A stretch of 64,000 nt of DNA from Clostridium fessum (GCF_003024715.1 NZ_PYLO01000004.1:223928-287927), one strand, 5' to 3'; numbered from the stretch's first letter, positions 44,666-53,695 are shown. Made by a program: numbers and translations. The notes: generated by a model from the sequence alone, not told the origin.

Positions 44666-45934
44666 ATGGACAGTAAAAATAAATTCTGGCGCGGTGTGAT
44701 GGTCGGTGTGCTGGTGACAGCACTGGTGTGTCTGATCACGGTCGGTGCTTCGGCGGGGATTTACATGTTTGGACGCCGTGTGATCGATAATCAGACACAG
44801 GTACAGGTACAGACCGAGGGAACACCGTCGCAGGCACAGGAGCCGGTCAATTTTGAGAATGTCACGAAAAAGCTGGAGCAGATACAGGATATTATCGATA
44901 AAAAGTACCTGTTTGAGGAAAAAATTGATACATCCGAGGAGGAAGCCGGCATTTATCAGGGCTTTTTGAGTGGTTTAAATGATCCGTATGCGGTTTACTA
45001 TACGCCGGACGAGCTGACAAGCTTCCTGGATGAGACAAATGGTTCTTACTGCGGCATCGGCGCTCTGGTATCCCAGAATGTCCAGACCGGCGTCAGCACG
45101 ATCGTGCGCGTCTTTGAGGGCAGCCCGGCCGAGGAGGCAGGCATCCTTCCGGGTGATGCGCTTTATAAGGTAGACGGCACCGAGGTGATTGGCATGGATC
45201 TGTCGCTTCTGGTCAATAATTACGTCAAGGGCGAGGAAGGCAGCCAGCTGACGATCACGGTTTATCGTGAAAATAGCGACGAGTACAAGGATATCACCCT
45301 GACCCGCAGACCGATCGATGTGCAGACGGTGTCAGGCAAGATGCTGGATGAAGAGATCGGATATATTTCCGTTGCAGAGTTTGACCGTGTGACTGCCGAT
45401 CAGTTTAAATCCAAGATCGAGGAACTGCAGGGCGAGGGCATGAAGCGCCTGATCATCGATCTGCGGAACAACCCGGGCGGCGAGGTGACGACGGTTGTCT
45501 CAATGGCGGATTATATCCTGAAAGATGGCGGACGGATCCTGACCGTGGCAAATAAGAAGGGCACGGAGGAGACATACGACGCTGAGGATGGACACAGCCT
45601 GGAGATCCCGATGGTTGTGCTGGTAAATGGCAATTCCGCCAGCGCGTCGGAGGTATTTACCGGTGCGATGAAGGATTACGGCGTGGCGACGATCGTCGGA
45701 ACGAAGACTTTCGGTAAAGGTATCGTGCAGACGCTGATGCCGCTTTCGGATGGAAGCGCGATCAAGCTGACGACCGACCATTATTATACGCCGAATGGAA
45801 ATGATATCCATGGAAAAGGCATCGAGCCGGATCTCGAGGTGGAGCTGGATGAAGAGGCGGCGCAGGAAGTCGTGATTCCAGAGGAGAAGGATAATCAGCT
45901 GCAGAAGGCGGTTGAGGTTGTGAAGGGAAAGTAA
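44666..45934 (+). CDS. S41 family C-terminal processing peptidase
   Basis: The 422-residue protein has an N-terminal membrane anchor (GVLVTALVCLITVGASAGIYMFG), a PDZ domain (YCGIGALVSQ ... GILPGDALYKVDG, about 125-200) and an S41 protease domain. The catalytic Ser is in VNGNSASASEVFTGAM and the Lys in GTKTFGKGIVQTL. CtpA-type peptidases trim envelope proteins from the C-terminus. Genes of this type often follow ftsEX-pcsB in Firmicutes, as here, suggesting control of the division hydrolase. AGGAGGC precedes the ATG. Confidence 0.92.
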   Translation: MDSKNKFWRGVMVGVLVTALVCLITVGASAGIYMFGRRVIDNQTQVQVQTEGTPSQAQEPVNFENVTKKLEQIQDIIDKKYLFEEKIDTSEEEAGIYQGFLSGLNDPYAVYYTPDELTSFLDETNGSYCGIGALVSQNVQTGVSTIVRVFEGSPAEEAGILPGDALYKVDGTEVIGMDLSLLVNNYVKGEEGSQLTITVYRENSDEYKDITLTRRPIDVQTVSGKMLDEEIGYISVAEFDRVTADQFKSKIEELQGEGMKRLIIDLRNNPGGEVTTVVSMADYILKDGGRILTVANKKGTEETYDAEDGHSLEIPMVVLVNGNSASASEVFTGAMKDYGVATIVGTKTFGKGIVQTLMPLSDGSAIKLTTDHYYTPNGNDIHGKGIEPDLEVELDEEAAQEVVIPEEKDNQLQKAVEVVKGK

Positions 45935-45956
45935 CTTCTTATTTACACGACCCCAA

Positions 45957-46004
45957 AACTTACGGCACTTTCGATTCCAAAAGTGCCTATCCGTGAACAG
46001 TAAC
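45957..46004. repeat. Palindromic intergenic repeat, right-half copy
   Basis: The segment holds the GGCACTTT/AAAGTGCC hairpin and the end CGTGAACAGTAAC, as at 16204-16272. It lies just after the S41 peptidase gene. Confidence 0.75.
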
Positions 46005-46029
46005 TTTAAAAGTATCCAGAAAAATAAGT

Positions 46030-46080
46030 GCGTTAGATCCTGAAACAGCTTGAAAAAGTGGCAGTTTCAGGATTTAACGC
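46030..46080. other. Long hairpin with 17-bp arms upstream of pth
   Basis: GCGTTAGATCCTGAAAC (46030-46046) pairs with GTTTCAGGATTTAACGC (46064-46080) with one mismatch. On the plus strand no T run follows. On the minus strand TTATTTTT follows, so it could stop antisense transcription. Its role for pth-mfd is unclear. Confidence 0.55.
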
Positions 46081-46173
46081 TTAAAGTCGTGTCTGTTTTG
46101 GCTTTTTGAGAAAGACGATGAGTGAAGAATCTGGTATTTTTGATACTATAGAAAAAGAGGGAGAAATAGAATT

Positions 46174-46803
46174 ATGTATGTAATTGCAGGACTTGGAAAT
46201 CCGGGAAGAGAATATGAGGGAACCCGCCACAATGTGGGATTTATGACGCTGGATGCGCTGGCGGACAAGTATAACATTGATGTCCGGGAGAAAGCATTTA
46301 AGGGACTGATCGGAAAAGGCGTGATCGAGGGAAATAAGGTCATTCTGGTAAAGCCGCAGACGTATATGAACCTGAGCGGCGAGTGCATCCGTCAGGTGAT
46401 GGATTATTATAAGGTAGATCCAGCGGAGTTTATCGTGATTTATGACGATATCAGCCTGGTTCCGGGCGGCATCCGGATCCGCAAAAAAGGCAGCGCGGGC
46501 GGCCACAATGGAATCAAAAATATCATCGCCCATCTGGGAACGCAGGAATTTCCACGCGTGCGGATCGGTGTGGGCGAGAAGCCGGCGCGCATGGATCTGG
46601 CAGACTATGTGCTGGGACGTTTTCCGAAAGAGGAAGCCGAAACGATGACGACGGCGTTTAAGGACGGTGCGGCGGCAGTCGTGGATATGATGACAGAGGG
46701 CGTTGAGGCGGCGATGAACCATTTTAACGGCGCGGCGCGCGGGGAGAAGGAGAAGCTAGAGAAGCAGAAGGCGGAGAGGAAGGAGGAAGTCAAGACACAA
46801 TGA
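46174..46803 (+). CDS. pth: Peptidyl-tRNA hydrolase
   Basis: Pth releases tRNA from stalled peptidyl-tRNA. The 209-residue protein has LGNPGREYEGTRHNVGFMTLDAL with the catalytic His, KPQTYMNLSGE, the Asp in IVIYDDISLVPGGIRIRKKGSAGGHNGIKNI, and PRVRIGVGEKP. A Lys/Glu-rich tail extends the C-terminus. Its last 4 bases overlap the start of mfd (ATGA type), the usual pth-mfd pairing in Firmicutes. Confidence 0.96.
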   Translation: MYVIAGLGNPGREYEGTRHNVGFMTLDALADKYNIDVREKAFKGLIGKGVIEGNKVILVKPQTYMNLSGECIRQVMDYYKVDPAEFIVIYDDISLVPGGIRIRKKGSAGGHNGIKNIIAHLGTQEFPRVRIGVGEKPARMDLADYVLGRFPKEEAETMTTAFKDGAAAVVDMMTEGVEAAMNHFNGAARGEKEKLEKQKAERKEEVKTQ

Positions 46804-49800
46804 GCGATTTATTTGCAAATCCGTTAGAGGAGATGATCGAGTTTCAGGATCTCAAGACGGATTTACAGCGCGGACAGGGACCGCTTCTTGTCACGGGATG
46901 CCTGGATTCGCAGAAGGTGCATCTGCTGTCCGAGCTTTCGGATCTGACGCCCTGGAAGCTGATTGTCACCTACGATGATTCGAGGGCGCGGGAGATCTGT
47001 GAGGATTACCGGTGCTTTGATACGGATATTTCGCTGTACCCGGCGAGGGATCTGCTGTTTTATACGTCGGATATCCACGGAAACCTGCTGACGAAACAGC
47101 GGATTCAGGTCATGCGGCGGGTCCTGGAGAGTTCCGGCGGCGTGGTGGTCACGACGATCGACGGGCTGATGGAACATCTGCTGCCGCTTGCGTGGATGAA
47201 AGAGCGGAGTCTCACGATCGGGACAGAAGATGTGGTCGAGGTCGGGAAGCTGACGCACGCCCTGGCAGAAATGGGATATGAGAAGGTCGCGCAGGTTGAG
47301 GGATCAGGGCAGTTTTCGGTGCGCGGCGGTATCATTGACATTTTCCCGCTGACGGAGGAGGTGCCGTACCGGATCGAGCTGTGGGGCGACGAGGTCGATT
47401 CGATCCGTACCTTCGACCCGGAGAGCCAGCGATCGATCGAGCAGGTGGATGAGGCAGTGATCTATCCGGCGACGGAGATGGCGCTGACGCCGGAGCAGAT
47501 TCAGGATGGAACCGAGGCGATCGAGAAAGACCGCAGGAAATACGTGAAAAAGCTCCGGGATGCCATGAAGACGGAAGAGGCGTACCGGATGGATTCGGCT
47601 GTCTCGGAGGTCTTAGAGGGGCTTCGCGAGGGCTTCCGGGTGCATGGGCTGGGAAGCTATATCCGGTATTTCTGCAAGGAAACGGTATCGTTTTTAAACT
47701 ATTTTCCAGTCGATGAGCTGACGATTTTCCTGGATGAGCCGCTGCGCTTGAAGGAAAAAGCAGAGACGACCGAGACGGAGTTCCGGGAGAGCATGTCGCA
47801 CCGTCTCGAGGGCGGCTATCTGCTTCCGGGGCAGACTTCCTTCCTCTATTCGGCGAAGGAGACGCTGGCGATGGCAATGCGCCCGCGCACTCTTTTACTG
47901 CTGGGGCTGGATCAGAAGCTCTCCGGCATGACGGTTAAGAAAAAATACAGTCTGAGCGTTAAAAATGTCAATTCCTACCAGAATGGATTTGAGCTTTTAA
48001 TCAGCGATCTGGCGCGCTGGAAGAAGGAAAAATACCGGGTGGTATTGCTGGCTGGTTCGCGGACGCGCGCGAGCCGTCTGGCGGGCGATCTGCGGGAGTA
48101 TGATTTAAGTGCCTTCTGCCCGGATGAGGGCGAAAACACCGTGAAACCGGGTGAAATCCTGGTGACTTACGGAAAGCTGCATCGGGGATTTGAATATCCG
48201 CTGATTAAGTTCGTCGTGATCACCGAGGGAGACATGTTCGGCGGCGGACGGGGGCGGAAAAAGAAGAAAAAGACCTCCTACCAGGGTAAGAAAATCCAGA
48301 GCTTTTCCGAGCTTTCGATCGGCGATTATGTGGTGCATGAGAGCCACGGACTCGGCATTTACCGGGGCATTGAGAAGATCGAGCAGGACAAGGTCGTCAA
48401 GGATTACATCAAGATTGAGTACCGCGACGGCGGTAATCTCTATCTTCCGGCGACCCGCCTGGAGGGAATCCAGAAATATGCCGGTTCGGATGCCAGGACG
48501 CCGAAGCTCAATAAACTGGGCGGAATGGAATGGAATAAGACGAAGAGCAAGGTGCGCGGTGCGGTCCGTGATATTGCAAAGGATCTCGTCGAGCTTTATG
48601 CAGCGCGTCAGCGGAGCGAGGGCTACCAGTATGGACCGGATACGGTCTGGCAGAGGGAATTTGAGGAAATGTTCCCGTTTGAGGAGACGGAGGATCAGCT
48701 GGAGGCGATCGAGGCGACCAAAAAAGACATGGAAAGCCGCCGCATCATGGACCGCCTGATCTGCGGCGACGTTGGATACGGCAAGACGGAGATAGCGCTC
48801 CGGGCGGCATTTAAGGCGATTCAGGAGGGTAAGCAGGTTGTGTATCTGGTGCCGACCACAATTTTGGCGCAGCAGCATTACAATACCTTTGTGCAGAGGA
48901 TGAAGGATTTCCCAGTGCGGGTCGATATGCTGTCGCGTTTCCGCACGGCGGGCGAGCAGAAAAAAACGCTGGAAGATCTGAAAAAAGGGCAGGTGGACGT
49001 CGTGATCGGAACGCACCGCGTCCTTTCTAAGGATGTTGTCTTTAAAAATCTGGGGCTTCTGATCATCGATGAGGAACAGCGCTTCGGTGTGGCACATAAG
49101 GAAAAGATCAAGAAATTAAAGGAAAATGTAGACGTTCTGACGCTGACGGCGACGCCGATTCCGCGTACCCTGCATATGAGTCTCATTGGCATCCGGGATA
49201 TGAGTGTCCTGGAGGAACCGCCGGTGGACCGCCTGCCGATTCAGACCTACGTCATGGAGTACAACGACGAGATGGTGCGCGAGGCGATTCACAGGGAGCT
49301 GGCGCGGGGCGGACAGGTATATTATGTCTACAACCGTGTCAATAACATCGACGAGGTGGCAAACCATGTGGCGGCTCTGGTGCCGGAGGCAAACGTCGTG
49401 TTCGCCCACGGGCAGATGCACGAACATGAACTGGAAAAAATTATGCTGGATTTCGTTGAGGGCAATATCGACGTTCTGGTGTCTACGACCATCATTGAGA
49501 CGGGACTGGACATTCCGAATGCGAACACGATCATCATCCACGACGCCGACCGGCTGGGGCTGTCGCAGCTCTACCAGATCCGCGGTCGCGTCGGACGTTC
49601 CGGGCGGACTTCGTATGCGTTTCTCATGTACCGGCGCGACAAGCTGCTGCGTGAGGAGGCGGAAAAACGTCTGCAGGCGATCCGTGAATTTACGGAGCTG
49701 GGAAGCGGTATCAAGATTGCGATGCGTGATTTGGAGCTGCGCGGTGCCGGAAATCTTCTGGGCGCGGAACAGCACGGTCATATGGAGGCGGTCGGTTACG

Positions 49801-50330
49801 ATCTGTACTGTAAACTTTTAAACGAGGCGGTGCTGGCGCTGCGCGGGGAGAAGGAAGCGGAGGATTTCGAAACGGTGGTGGACTGCGACATCGACGCGTA
49901 TATTCCGCCGTCTTACATCCGGAATGAGTACCAGAAACTCGACGTTTACAAGCGGATTTCCGGTATCGAGAACCAGGAAGAGTACCTGGATATGCAGGAT
50001 GAGCTGATCGACCGCTTTGGCGAGCTTCCGCGTTCAGTGGAGAATCTGTTAAAGATCGCCGATTTGAAAGCGCTTGCTCATCAGGCGGGCGTCGTGGAGG
50101 TCGATGTGAAGAAGCAGGATATCACGATCCAGATGTACCAGAAAGCCAATCTGGACGTCTCCGGCATTCCGGCGCTGATGGAGAAGTACAAGGGCACGCT
50201 GACCTTCAGGACGGGCGATGTACCGTCGTTCTATTACCGCGATGTGCGGCAGAAACATACGGACTGCGAGACGATGCTTGTGAAGGCGCGGGAGATTCTT
50301 TCCGGGCTCGCGGCGCTGGCGAAAGAGTAG
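46800..50330 (+). CDS. mfd: Transcription-repair coupling factor
   Basis: Mfd removes RNA polymerase stalled at DNA damage and recruits UvrA. The 1176-residue protein has the UvrB-homology region (about 1-450), the RNA polymerase-interaction domain ([21 protein letters not shown], near 500), the RecG-like motor with Walker [20 protein letters not shown] near 655, DEEQ box ([19 protein letters not shown]), and TRG motif near 960. A C-terminal TRCF domain completes it. This is the family's normal length. It ends at the edge of the AT-rich island. Confidence 0.97.
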   Translation: MSDLFANPLEEMIEFQDLKTDLQRGQGPLLVTGCLDSQKVHLLSELSDLTPWKLIVTYDDSRAREICEDYRCFDTDISLYPARDLLFYTSDIHGNLLTKQRIQVMRRVLESSGGVVVTTIDGLMEHLLPLAWMKERSLTIGTEDVVEVGKLTHALAEMGYEKVAQVEGSGQFSVRGGIIDIFPLTEEVPYRIELWGDEVDSIRTFDPESQRSIEQVDEAVIYPATEMALTPEQIQDGTEAIEKDRRKYVKKLRDAMKTEEAYRMDSAVSEVLEGLREGFRVHGLGSYIRYFCKETVSFLNYFPVDELTIFLDEPLRLKEKAETTETEFRESMSHRLEGGYLLPGQTSFLYSAKETLAMAMRPRTLLLLGLDQKLSGMTVKKKYSLSVKNVNSYQNGFELLISDLARWKKEKYRVVLLAGSRTRASRLAGDLREYDLSAFCPDEGENTVKPGEILVTYGKLHRGFEYPLIKFVVITEGDMFGGGRGRKKKKKTSYQGKKIQSFSELSIGDYVVHESHGLGIYRGIEKIEQDKVVKDYIKIEYRDGGNLYLPATRLEGIQKYAGSDARTPKLNKLGGMEWNKTKSKVRGAVRDIAKDLVELYAARQRSEGYQYGPDTVWQREFEEMFPFEETEDQLEAIEATKKDMESRRIMDRLICGDVGYGKTEIALRAAFKAIQEGKQVVYLVPTTILAQQHYNTFVQRMKDFPVRVDMLSRFRTAGEQKKTLEDLKKGQVDVVIGTHRVLSKDVVFKNLGLLIIDEEQRFGVAHKEKIKKLKENVDVLTLTATPIPRTLHMSLIGIRDMSVLEEPPVDRLPIQTYVMEYNDEMVREAIHRELARGGQVYYVYNRVNNIDEVANHVAALVPEANVVFAHGQMHEHELEKIMLDFVEGNIDVLVSTTIIETGLDIPNANTIIIHDADRLGLSQLYQIRGRVGRSGRTSYAFLMYRRDKLLREEAEKRLQAIREFTELGSGIKIAMRDLELRGAGNLLGAEQHGHMEAVGYDLYCKLLNEAVLALRGEKEAEDFETVVDCDIDAYIPPSYIRNEYQKLDVYKRISGIENQEEYLDMQDELIDRFGELPRSVENLLKIADLKALAHQAGVVEVDVKKQDITIQMYQKANLDVSGIPALMEKYKGTLTFRTGDVPSFYYRDVRQKHTDCETMLVKAREILSGLAALAKE

Positions 50331-50388
50331 TTTTTAATTGTGTAGAAAAGATTGAAAGTATATTTGAAATGAAAATATATTTTTAATA

Positions 50389-50426
50389 TTGACATATATA
50401 ATCAAAGATGATAATATATAATCAAA
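50389..50426 (+). promoter_or_regulatory. Promoter with two direct repeats at the island start
   Basis: TTGACA at 50389-50394 and TAATAT at 50412-50417 are 17 bp apart. Two exact copies of ATATAATCAAA (50396-50406 and 50416-50426) lie 20 bp apart start to start, so on the same helix face, covering the spacer and the -10 region. This placement suggests a repressor operator. BlaI is encoded nearby, but its usual operators are TACA/TGTA dyads, so the regulator is uncertain. Confidence 0.6.
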
Positions 50427-50467
50427 TTAAAGCTTGTTTACTAAATTTAAAGAAGGGAGGGATTCCA

Positions 50468-50620
50468 ATGCAGCAAAAATGTGGGATGCTCATTAATAAT
50501 GTGAATAACGTTAAGAAGTGGTTTTATGAAAAAAATTATGAGTATTTTATTGTCGATAGTTATGTCAACTTCATTGGTAATCCCAACATTTGCGGAAGCG
50601 CCGCCATATTCAATAGATAA
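50468..50620 (+). CDS. Possible 50-residue ORF overlapping the secreted protein gene
   Basis: ATG 50468 is preceded by AAGGGAGG at 50453-50460 with ideal 7-bp spacing, the best ribosome binding site in this region. It opens a 50-codon frame (begins MQQKCGMLINNVNNVKKW) that overlaps the first 95 bases of the 194-residue secreted protein gene in another frame. The latter has no clear ribosome binding site. It may be a leader peptide whose translation opens the downstream start. No homology is apparent. Confidence 0.4.
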   Translation: MQQKCGMLINNVNNVKKWFYEKNYEYFIVDSYVNFIGNPNICGSAAIFNR

Positions 50621-51110
50621 AGTGGCAACAAAGGTTGTGATTGATCAACATGAATTGAGAGATATTTATGATAAATATGCTTCGGTAACGGATGAAACTG
50701 TTGTGGAAGATATGTTAATGGAAGATTTTGGTTTTTCAAGATCGGAAGTTAAAGAATTATTGGAAGTAAGCAAAAGTGGTAGTGGAGGATCTACAGGTGC
50801 TTCGAGGGCATCTAGTATAACTGGAAGATTACCAGCAACAGCTGCTATAGGAACCGTTGTAAATATTGTGTATACAATTGATTTGCAAGAAATGAAAGAT
50901 TTAGCGACAATAACTAATTTTATCGCAAGACAGGTAGGCGGAGCAGGAGCAGGGGTAGCAGTGGCAGCACTTGTTGCTAAAACAGTTTTAGCAGCTGCAC
51001 AAAAGGGTGGCATAAACTATGCAAAAGTTACAATATCTTATACATATGGCTATAATAATGATGGAGTATTAGGGTGGACGCCAGGTTATACCAAGTATGA
51101 GTATTGGTAA
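50526..51110 (+). CDS. Secreted protein of unknown function (194 residues)
   Basis: A Sec signal peptide is clear: MKK, a hydrophobic core, then TFA-EA at residues 21-25 as the cleavage site. The mature protein has no cysteine. It has a charged first part (about 26-80), a Gly/Ser patch (GSGGSTGASRASS), and a Gly/Ala-rich hydrophobic helix (about 137-163; GGAGAGVAVAALVAKTVLAAA). It ends in an aromatic tail with YTYGYNN and WTPGYTKYEYW. I do not recognise the family. The amphipathic-looking helix and the small membrane protein beside it would fit a bacteriocin-like product, but that is inference only. Base composition is far more AT-rich than in neighbouring housekeeping genes. Confidence 0.7.
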   Translation: MKKIMSILLSIVMSTSLVIPTFAEAPPYSIDKVATKVVIDQHELRDIYDKYASVTDETVVEDMLMEDFGFSRSEVKELLEVSKSGSGGSTGASRASSITGRLPATAAIGTVVNIVYTIDLQEMKDLATITNFIARQVGGAGAGVAVAALVAKTVLAAAQKGGINYAKVTISYTYGYNNDGVLGWTPGYTKYEYW

Positions 51111-51127
51111 TAAAAAAGGGAGATGCA

Positions 51128-51433
51128 ATGAAAGAGAATAGAGTATCAAATGAATTCCGTCAAGGAAGAGAAGCAACGTTTGCCGCTTTATTAATGGAAC
51201 TGTGTCTTTGTGGGGAGCGAATTGCTTCCATAATGGGAATTAGAAATTGGTATGATCAGGTGGGAACTGTTAGAATTTTTCTTTGTATTTTGATTTTTTG
51301 TTATTATTATATAATTAAAAAACCAAGATTATTAGATACGCCTGAATGGTATGAGCTAATGAAAAAAGATAGAGTGATTTATGGAATGTGGATCTTGGAA
51401 ATGATAATATTAGTTAGTAGTATTGGAACTTGA
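51128..51433 (+). CDS. Small membrane protein of unknown function (101 residues)
   Basis: The start is ATG 51128, with GGGAG upstream (51117-51121); it begins 17 bp after the secreted protein gene, and a terminator follows, so the two share one transcript. The 101-residue protein has two or three hydrophobic stretches (ALLMELCLCGERIASIMGI, VRIFLCILIFCYYYII, MWILEMIILVSSIGT) and a basic N-terminus. I find no family. Its position would suit an immunity or partner protein for the secreted product, which is a guess from context. Confidence 0.6.
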   Translation: MKENRVSNEFRQGREATFAALLMELCLCGERIASIMGIRNWYDQVGTVRIFLCILIFCYYYIIKKPRLLDTPEWYELMKKDRVIYGMWILEMIILVSSIGT

Positions 51434-51437
51434 GTGA

Positions 51438-51472
51438 AAAACAAAGGGGGCGTCAGTTGCTCCCTTTGTTTC
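51438..51472 (+). terminator. Terminator between the secreted-protein pair and blaI
   Basis: AAACAAAGGG pairs with CCCTTTGTTT around a 13-nt interior, and a T-containing run follows. It divides the island into two transcription units. Confidence 0.75.
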
Positions 51473-51497
51473 TATAAATTATGAGATTGGGAATTTT

Positions 51498-51893
51498 ATG
51501 AAGAATAATTATTTAAGTGAACGAGAAATGAATGTTATGCAGGTTTTGTGGAAGTATGAAAAACCCATGACGGTGACAGAAATTGTAGAATCTGAAAAAG
51601 AATTGACAACGCCAACAGTCCATACTGTGTTAAGAAAATTGCTTGATAAGGGTTATGTTCAGGTTATTGATACAGTTCAGACTGGAAAAGTTTTTGCTAG
51701 GCGATATAAAGCGAAAAAGACTCAGGATGAAGAAATAGAAGAAAAAATAGAAAAATGTATGAAAAATTCTAGAAATCCTATGTCCTTTGTAAATACAATA
51801 ACAGCAGCTTTGTTGAATGGAGCAGTAGATGAAGAGTCGGTTATTGACGAATTAGAACGTATAGTTCAAAAAAGAAAAAAAGAGATTTTATGA
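51498..51893 (+). CDS. BlaI/MecI/CopY family transcriptional repressor
   Basis: The 131-residue protein has the winged helix of the Penicillinase_R family (LSEREMNVMQVLWKYEKPMTVTEIVESEKELTTPTVHTVLRKLLDKGYV, about 5-55) and a helical dimerisation end. Such repressors are cleaved when a partner BlaR1-type membrane protease is activated, which releases their operators. The stop overlaps the start of the protease gene by 4 bp, so the pair is translationally coupled. No beta-lactamase gene is present, so the signal and target are probably different from penicillin resistance. Confidence 0.9.
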   Translation: MKNNYLSEREMNVMQVLWKYEKPMTVTEIVESEKELTTPTVHTVLRKLLDKGYVQVIDTVQTGKVFARRYKAKKTQDEEIEEKIEKCMKNSRNPMSFVNTITAALLNGAVDEESVIDELERIVQKRKKEIL

Positions 51894-52957
51894 AAATAAC
51901 ATATACATCAATTTTATCGGCAATATGTAGTTCAATTTTGCTATTGGTTTTTTTGTCGGTTTATATATGGAAAAAGCAAGAAAATTATAGCTTGTATGAA
52001 GTAAAATTACTTATTTTTTGCACTGTACTAACAGGAGTAAGATTATTTTTTCCAATAGATATTTGCGGAATAAGTCATACGATAGGAATAAAAATATTAT
52101 ATCCAGAACTTTGTCGCTTTATGCGGGGGAAAATAGGATTTTTAAGTCATTTTTCTGTACTTTTTTTGATTAGTTTACTTGGAAGTTTTCTTATCTTAGT
52201 GCAAAAAAGTTTATCATATATATCATTTATAAAATTAATAAAAGAAATAAGACCGATAGAGTATATTCGTGTTAAAAAGTATAAAAAAGTGAAAAAAATA
52301 CCAATATTGAAAGTTGATAGTATAGAAGATCCATTTATTGTTGGTATAAAAAATCCGTATATAATAATACCGAATATAGATGAAGAAACAAAAAAAATAG
52401 TACTCTTGCATGAAGTGGGACATTACATTAAAAGAGATTTATTTTTAAAGTGTTTTTTTGAAATATTATGTCTTTTATACTGGTGGAATCCGTTAGTATA
52501 CATAGTTCGGTATTATTTTTCTAACATATTAGAAATAAGAAATGATTTAATTGTTTGTAATGAGTTATCTGAAATAGAAAAAATTCATTATGTTGAAATA
52601 TTGTTAAAAATGTCTAGGACAAAAGCGTTAAAAAGGAGAGGAACACTATCTTTTTTTAATGGAAGTTTTTTGAAAATTAGAATTTCTTCTATATTGAATG
52701 AAGAACAAAAAAAACAGGTCAATATTAAGTTGTTCTTTTTCTTAATTGCTATTATATTGTCTGGTACAATAGTAATAGAACCAGTAGCTGATTTGAAGTT
52801 GCATGCACCGTATTTTGAAGAAGATGATATAGTCAAAAAAAATAACTTTTTTGTAAAGACAGAAAACGGGTATGAATTATATATGAATGGTACATATATA
52901 GGAACATTGGATGAAATACCAAATGAATTAAAGAATATTAATATTAGGAGGAAATAA
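51890..52957 (+). CDS. BlaR1/M56 family membrane metallopeptidase
   Basis: The 355-residue protein has three N-terminal membrane segments, a cytoplasmic-facing M56 protease region with the zinc motif HEVGH (residues about 180-184, LLHEVGHYIKRDL), and a later membrane helix (LFFFLIAIILSGTIVIEPV). The C-terminal extracellular part is only about 70 residues. It lacks the penicillin-binding sensor domain of true BlaR1, so it must sense something else. It is coupled to the BlaI-type repressor upstream and the small secreted protein 2 bp downstream. Confidence 0.85.
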   Translation: MKITYTSILSAICSSILLLVFLSVYIWKKQENYSLYEVKLLIFCTVLTGVRLFFPIDICGISHTIGIKILYPELCRFMRGKIGFLSHFSVLFLISLLGSFLILVQKSLSYISFIKLIKEIRPIEYIRVKKYKKVKKIPILKVDSIEDPFIVGIKNPYIIIPNIDEETKKIVLLHEVGHYIKRDLFLKCFFEILCLLYWWNPLVYIVRYYFSNILEIRNDLIVCNELSEIEKIHYVEILLKMSRTKALKRRGTLSFFNGSFLKIRISSILNEEQKKQVNIKLFFFLIAIILSGTIVIEPVADLKLHAPYFEEDDIVKKNNFFVKTENGYELYMNGTYIGTLDEIPNELKNINIRRK

Positions 52958-52959
52958 AA

Positions 52960-53184
52960 ATGAAAAAAACGATCAGAATTTTAGCAGTAATAATTGCTAT
53001 GACATGTATTTTTTCAGGGACTGCGTTTGCACAAGAGAAAGAGGTGGCTGTTGAAAAATCGAGTTCAATAGCTAGAGCAGATGTTATAAAATATGTTTAT
53101 AAAGTTGAAAACGGGAAATTATATAGAAGATTATATAATTATTCTAAGGATACGTGGCTGGGAGATTGGGAACTGTGTGACTAA
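52960..53184 (+). CDS. Small secreted protein of unknown function (74 residues)
   Basis: A strong AGGAGG site precedes ATG 52960, which follows the M56 protease stop by 2 bp. A Sec signal peptide ends at AFA (residues 22-24), leaving a mature part of about 50 residues. This has a basic-aromatic end: VENGKLYRRLYNYSKDTWLGDW, with a single Cys near the C-terminus. Similar short secreted proteins with a GKLYxRLYNY motif occur in gut Firmicutes, from general memory, but have no assigned function. Its coupling to the sensor protease suggests it is a ligand, a target, or a co-sensor. Confidence 0.75.
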   Translation: MKKTIRILAVIIAMTCIFSGTAFAQEKEVAVEKSSSIARADVIKYVYKVENGKLYRRLYNYSKDTWLGDWELCD

Positions 53185-53294
53185 AGTAATAATATGATAA
53201 TTATATTTAATAAATATGTACACTCCTTTTTACGCTTTGAATTTAAAGTAATGTAAAAATTTTATAGCGTGAAGTTTGAAGTTGAGAAATTGCC

Positions 53295-53322
53295 TTGACA
53301 AATAATAAATTTCGCTTATAAT
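53295..53322 (+). promoter_or_regulatory. Promoter of the tyrS T-box transcript
   Basis: TTGACA at 53295-53300 and TATAAT at 53317-53322, both perfect consensus hexamers, are spaced by 16 bp. Transcription would start near 53330, just before the T-box structure. Confidence 0.8.
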
Positions 53323-53349
53323 ACAGAATATACTCAATAACCTTACAAA

Positions 53350-53668
53350 GGCAATGAAGGGAACAAGTAGAGATCCGCAGGAGAGCGCACAGAAAGCAGC
53401 CGGATGATGAGAGGCGCGCGTGAACCGGATATTCGAATACATCCCGGAGCTTCGCACCGAAGAATCTAAAATCGGATCCGATGAAAAGGCTGCGTGGAAA
53501 ATGTGCGGCGGTTGATTTGGTAGGCTGCGACGTGAGAGACACACGTTATCCGGTCACGGTATCAGAGGGTACCGGCAGAGGCAGATAGGCGCGAGCTATC
53601 TGTGAACAAAGGTGGTAACACGGGAATTTTGCCCCGTCCTTTTTGGAGGACGGGGCTTTTTGTACCCC
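53350..53668 (+). promoter_or_regulatory. T-box riboswitch leader (tyrosine)
   Basis: The leader carries the conserved T-box sequence AAGGTGGTAACACGG near 53609-53622, whose TGGT can pair with the ACCA end of uncharged tRNA-Tyr. A candidate specifier TAC (tyrosine codon, 53438-53440, in GAATACA) lies in the Stem I region. The leader ends with a terminator, GCCCCGTCC and GGACGGGGC followed by TTTTT (53631-53664). Uncharged tRNA-Tyr would favour read-through into tyrS. Confidence 0.92.
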
Positions 53669-53695
53669 AAATTTTAATAAAGGAGTAGAGAGAAG

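Noticed and set aside
48105..49097. 330-codon open frame on the minus strand opposite mfd
   Set aside because: It is antisense to conserved Mfd motor motifs and has no start signals or recognisable domain.
51498..52957. Beta-lactam resistance regulation by the BlaI/BlaR1-type pair
   Set aside because: The M56 protein lacks the penicillin-binding sensor domain and no beta-lactamase or PBP gene is nearby, so a resistance role is not supported.
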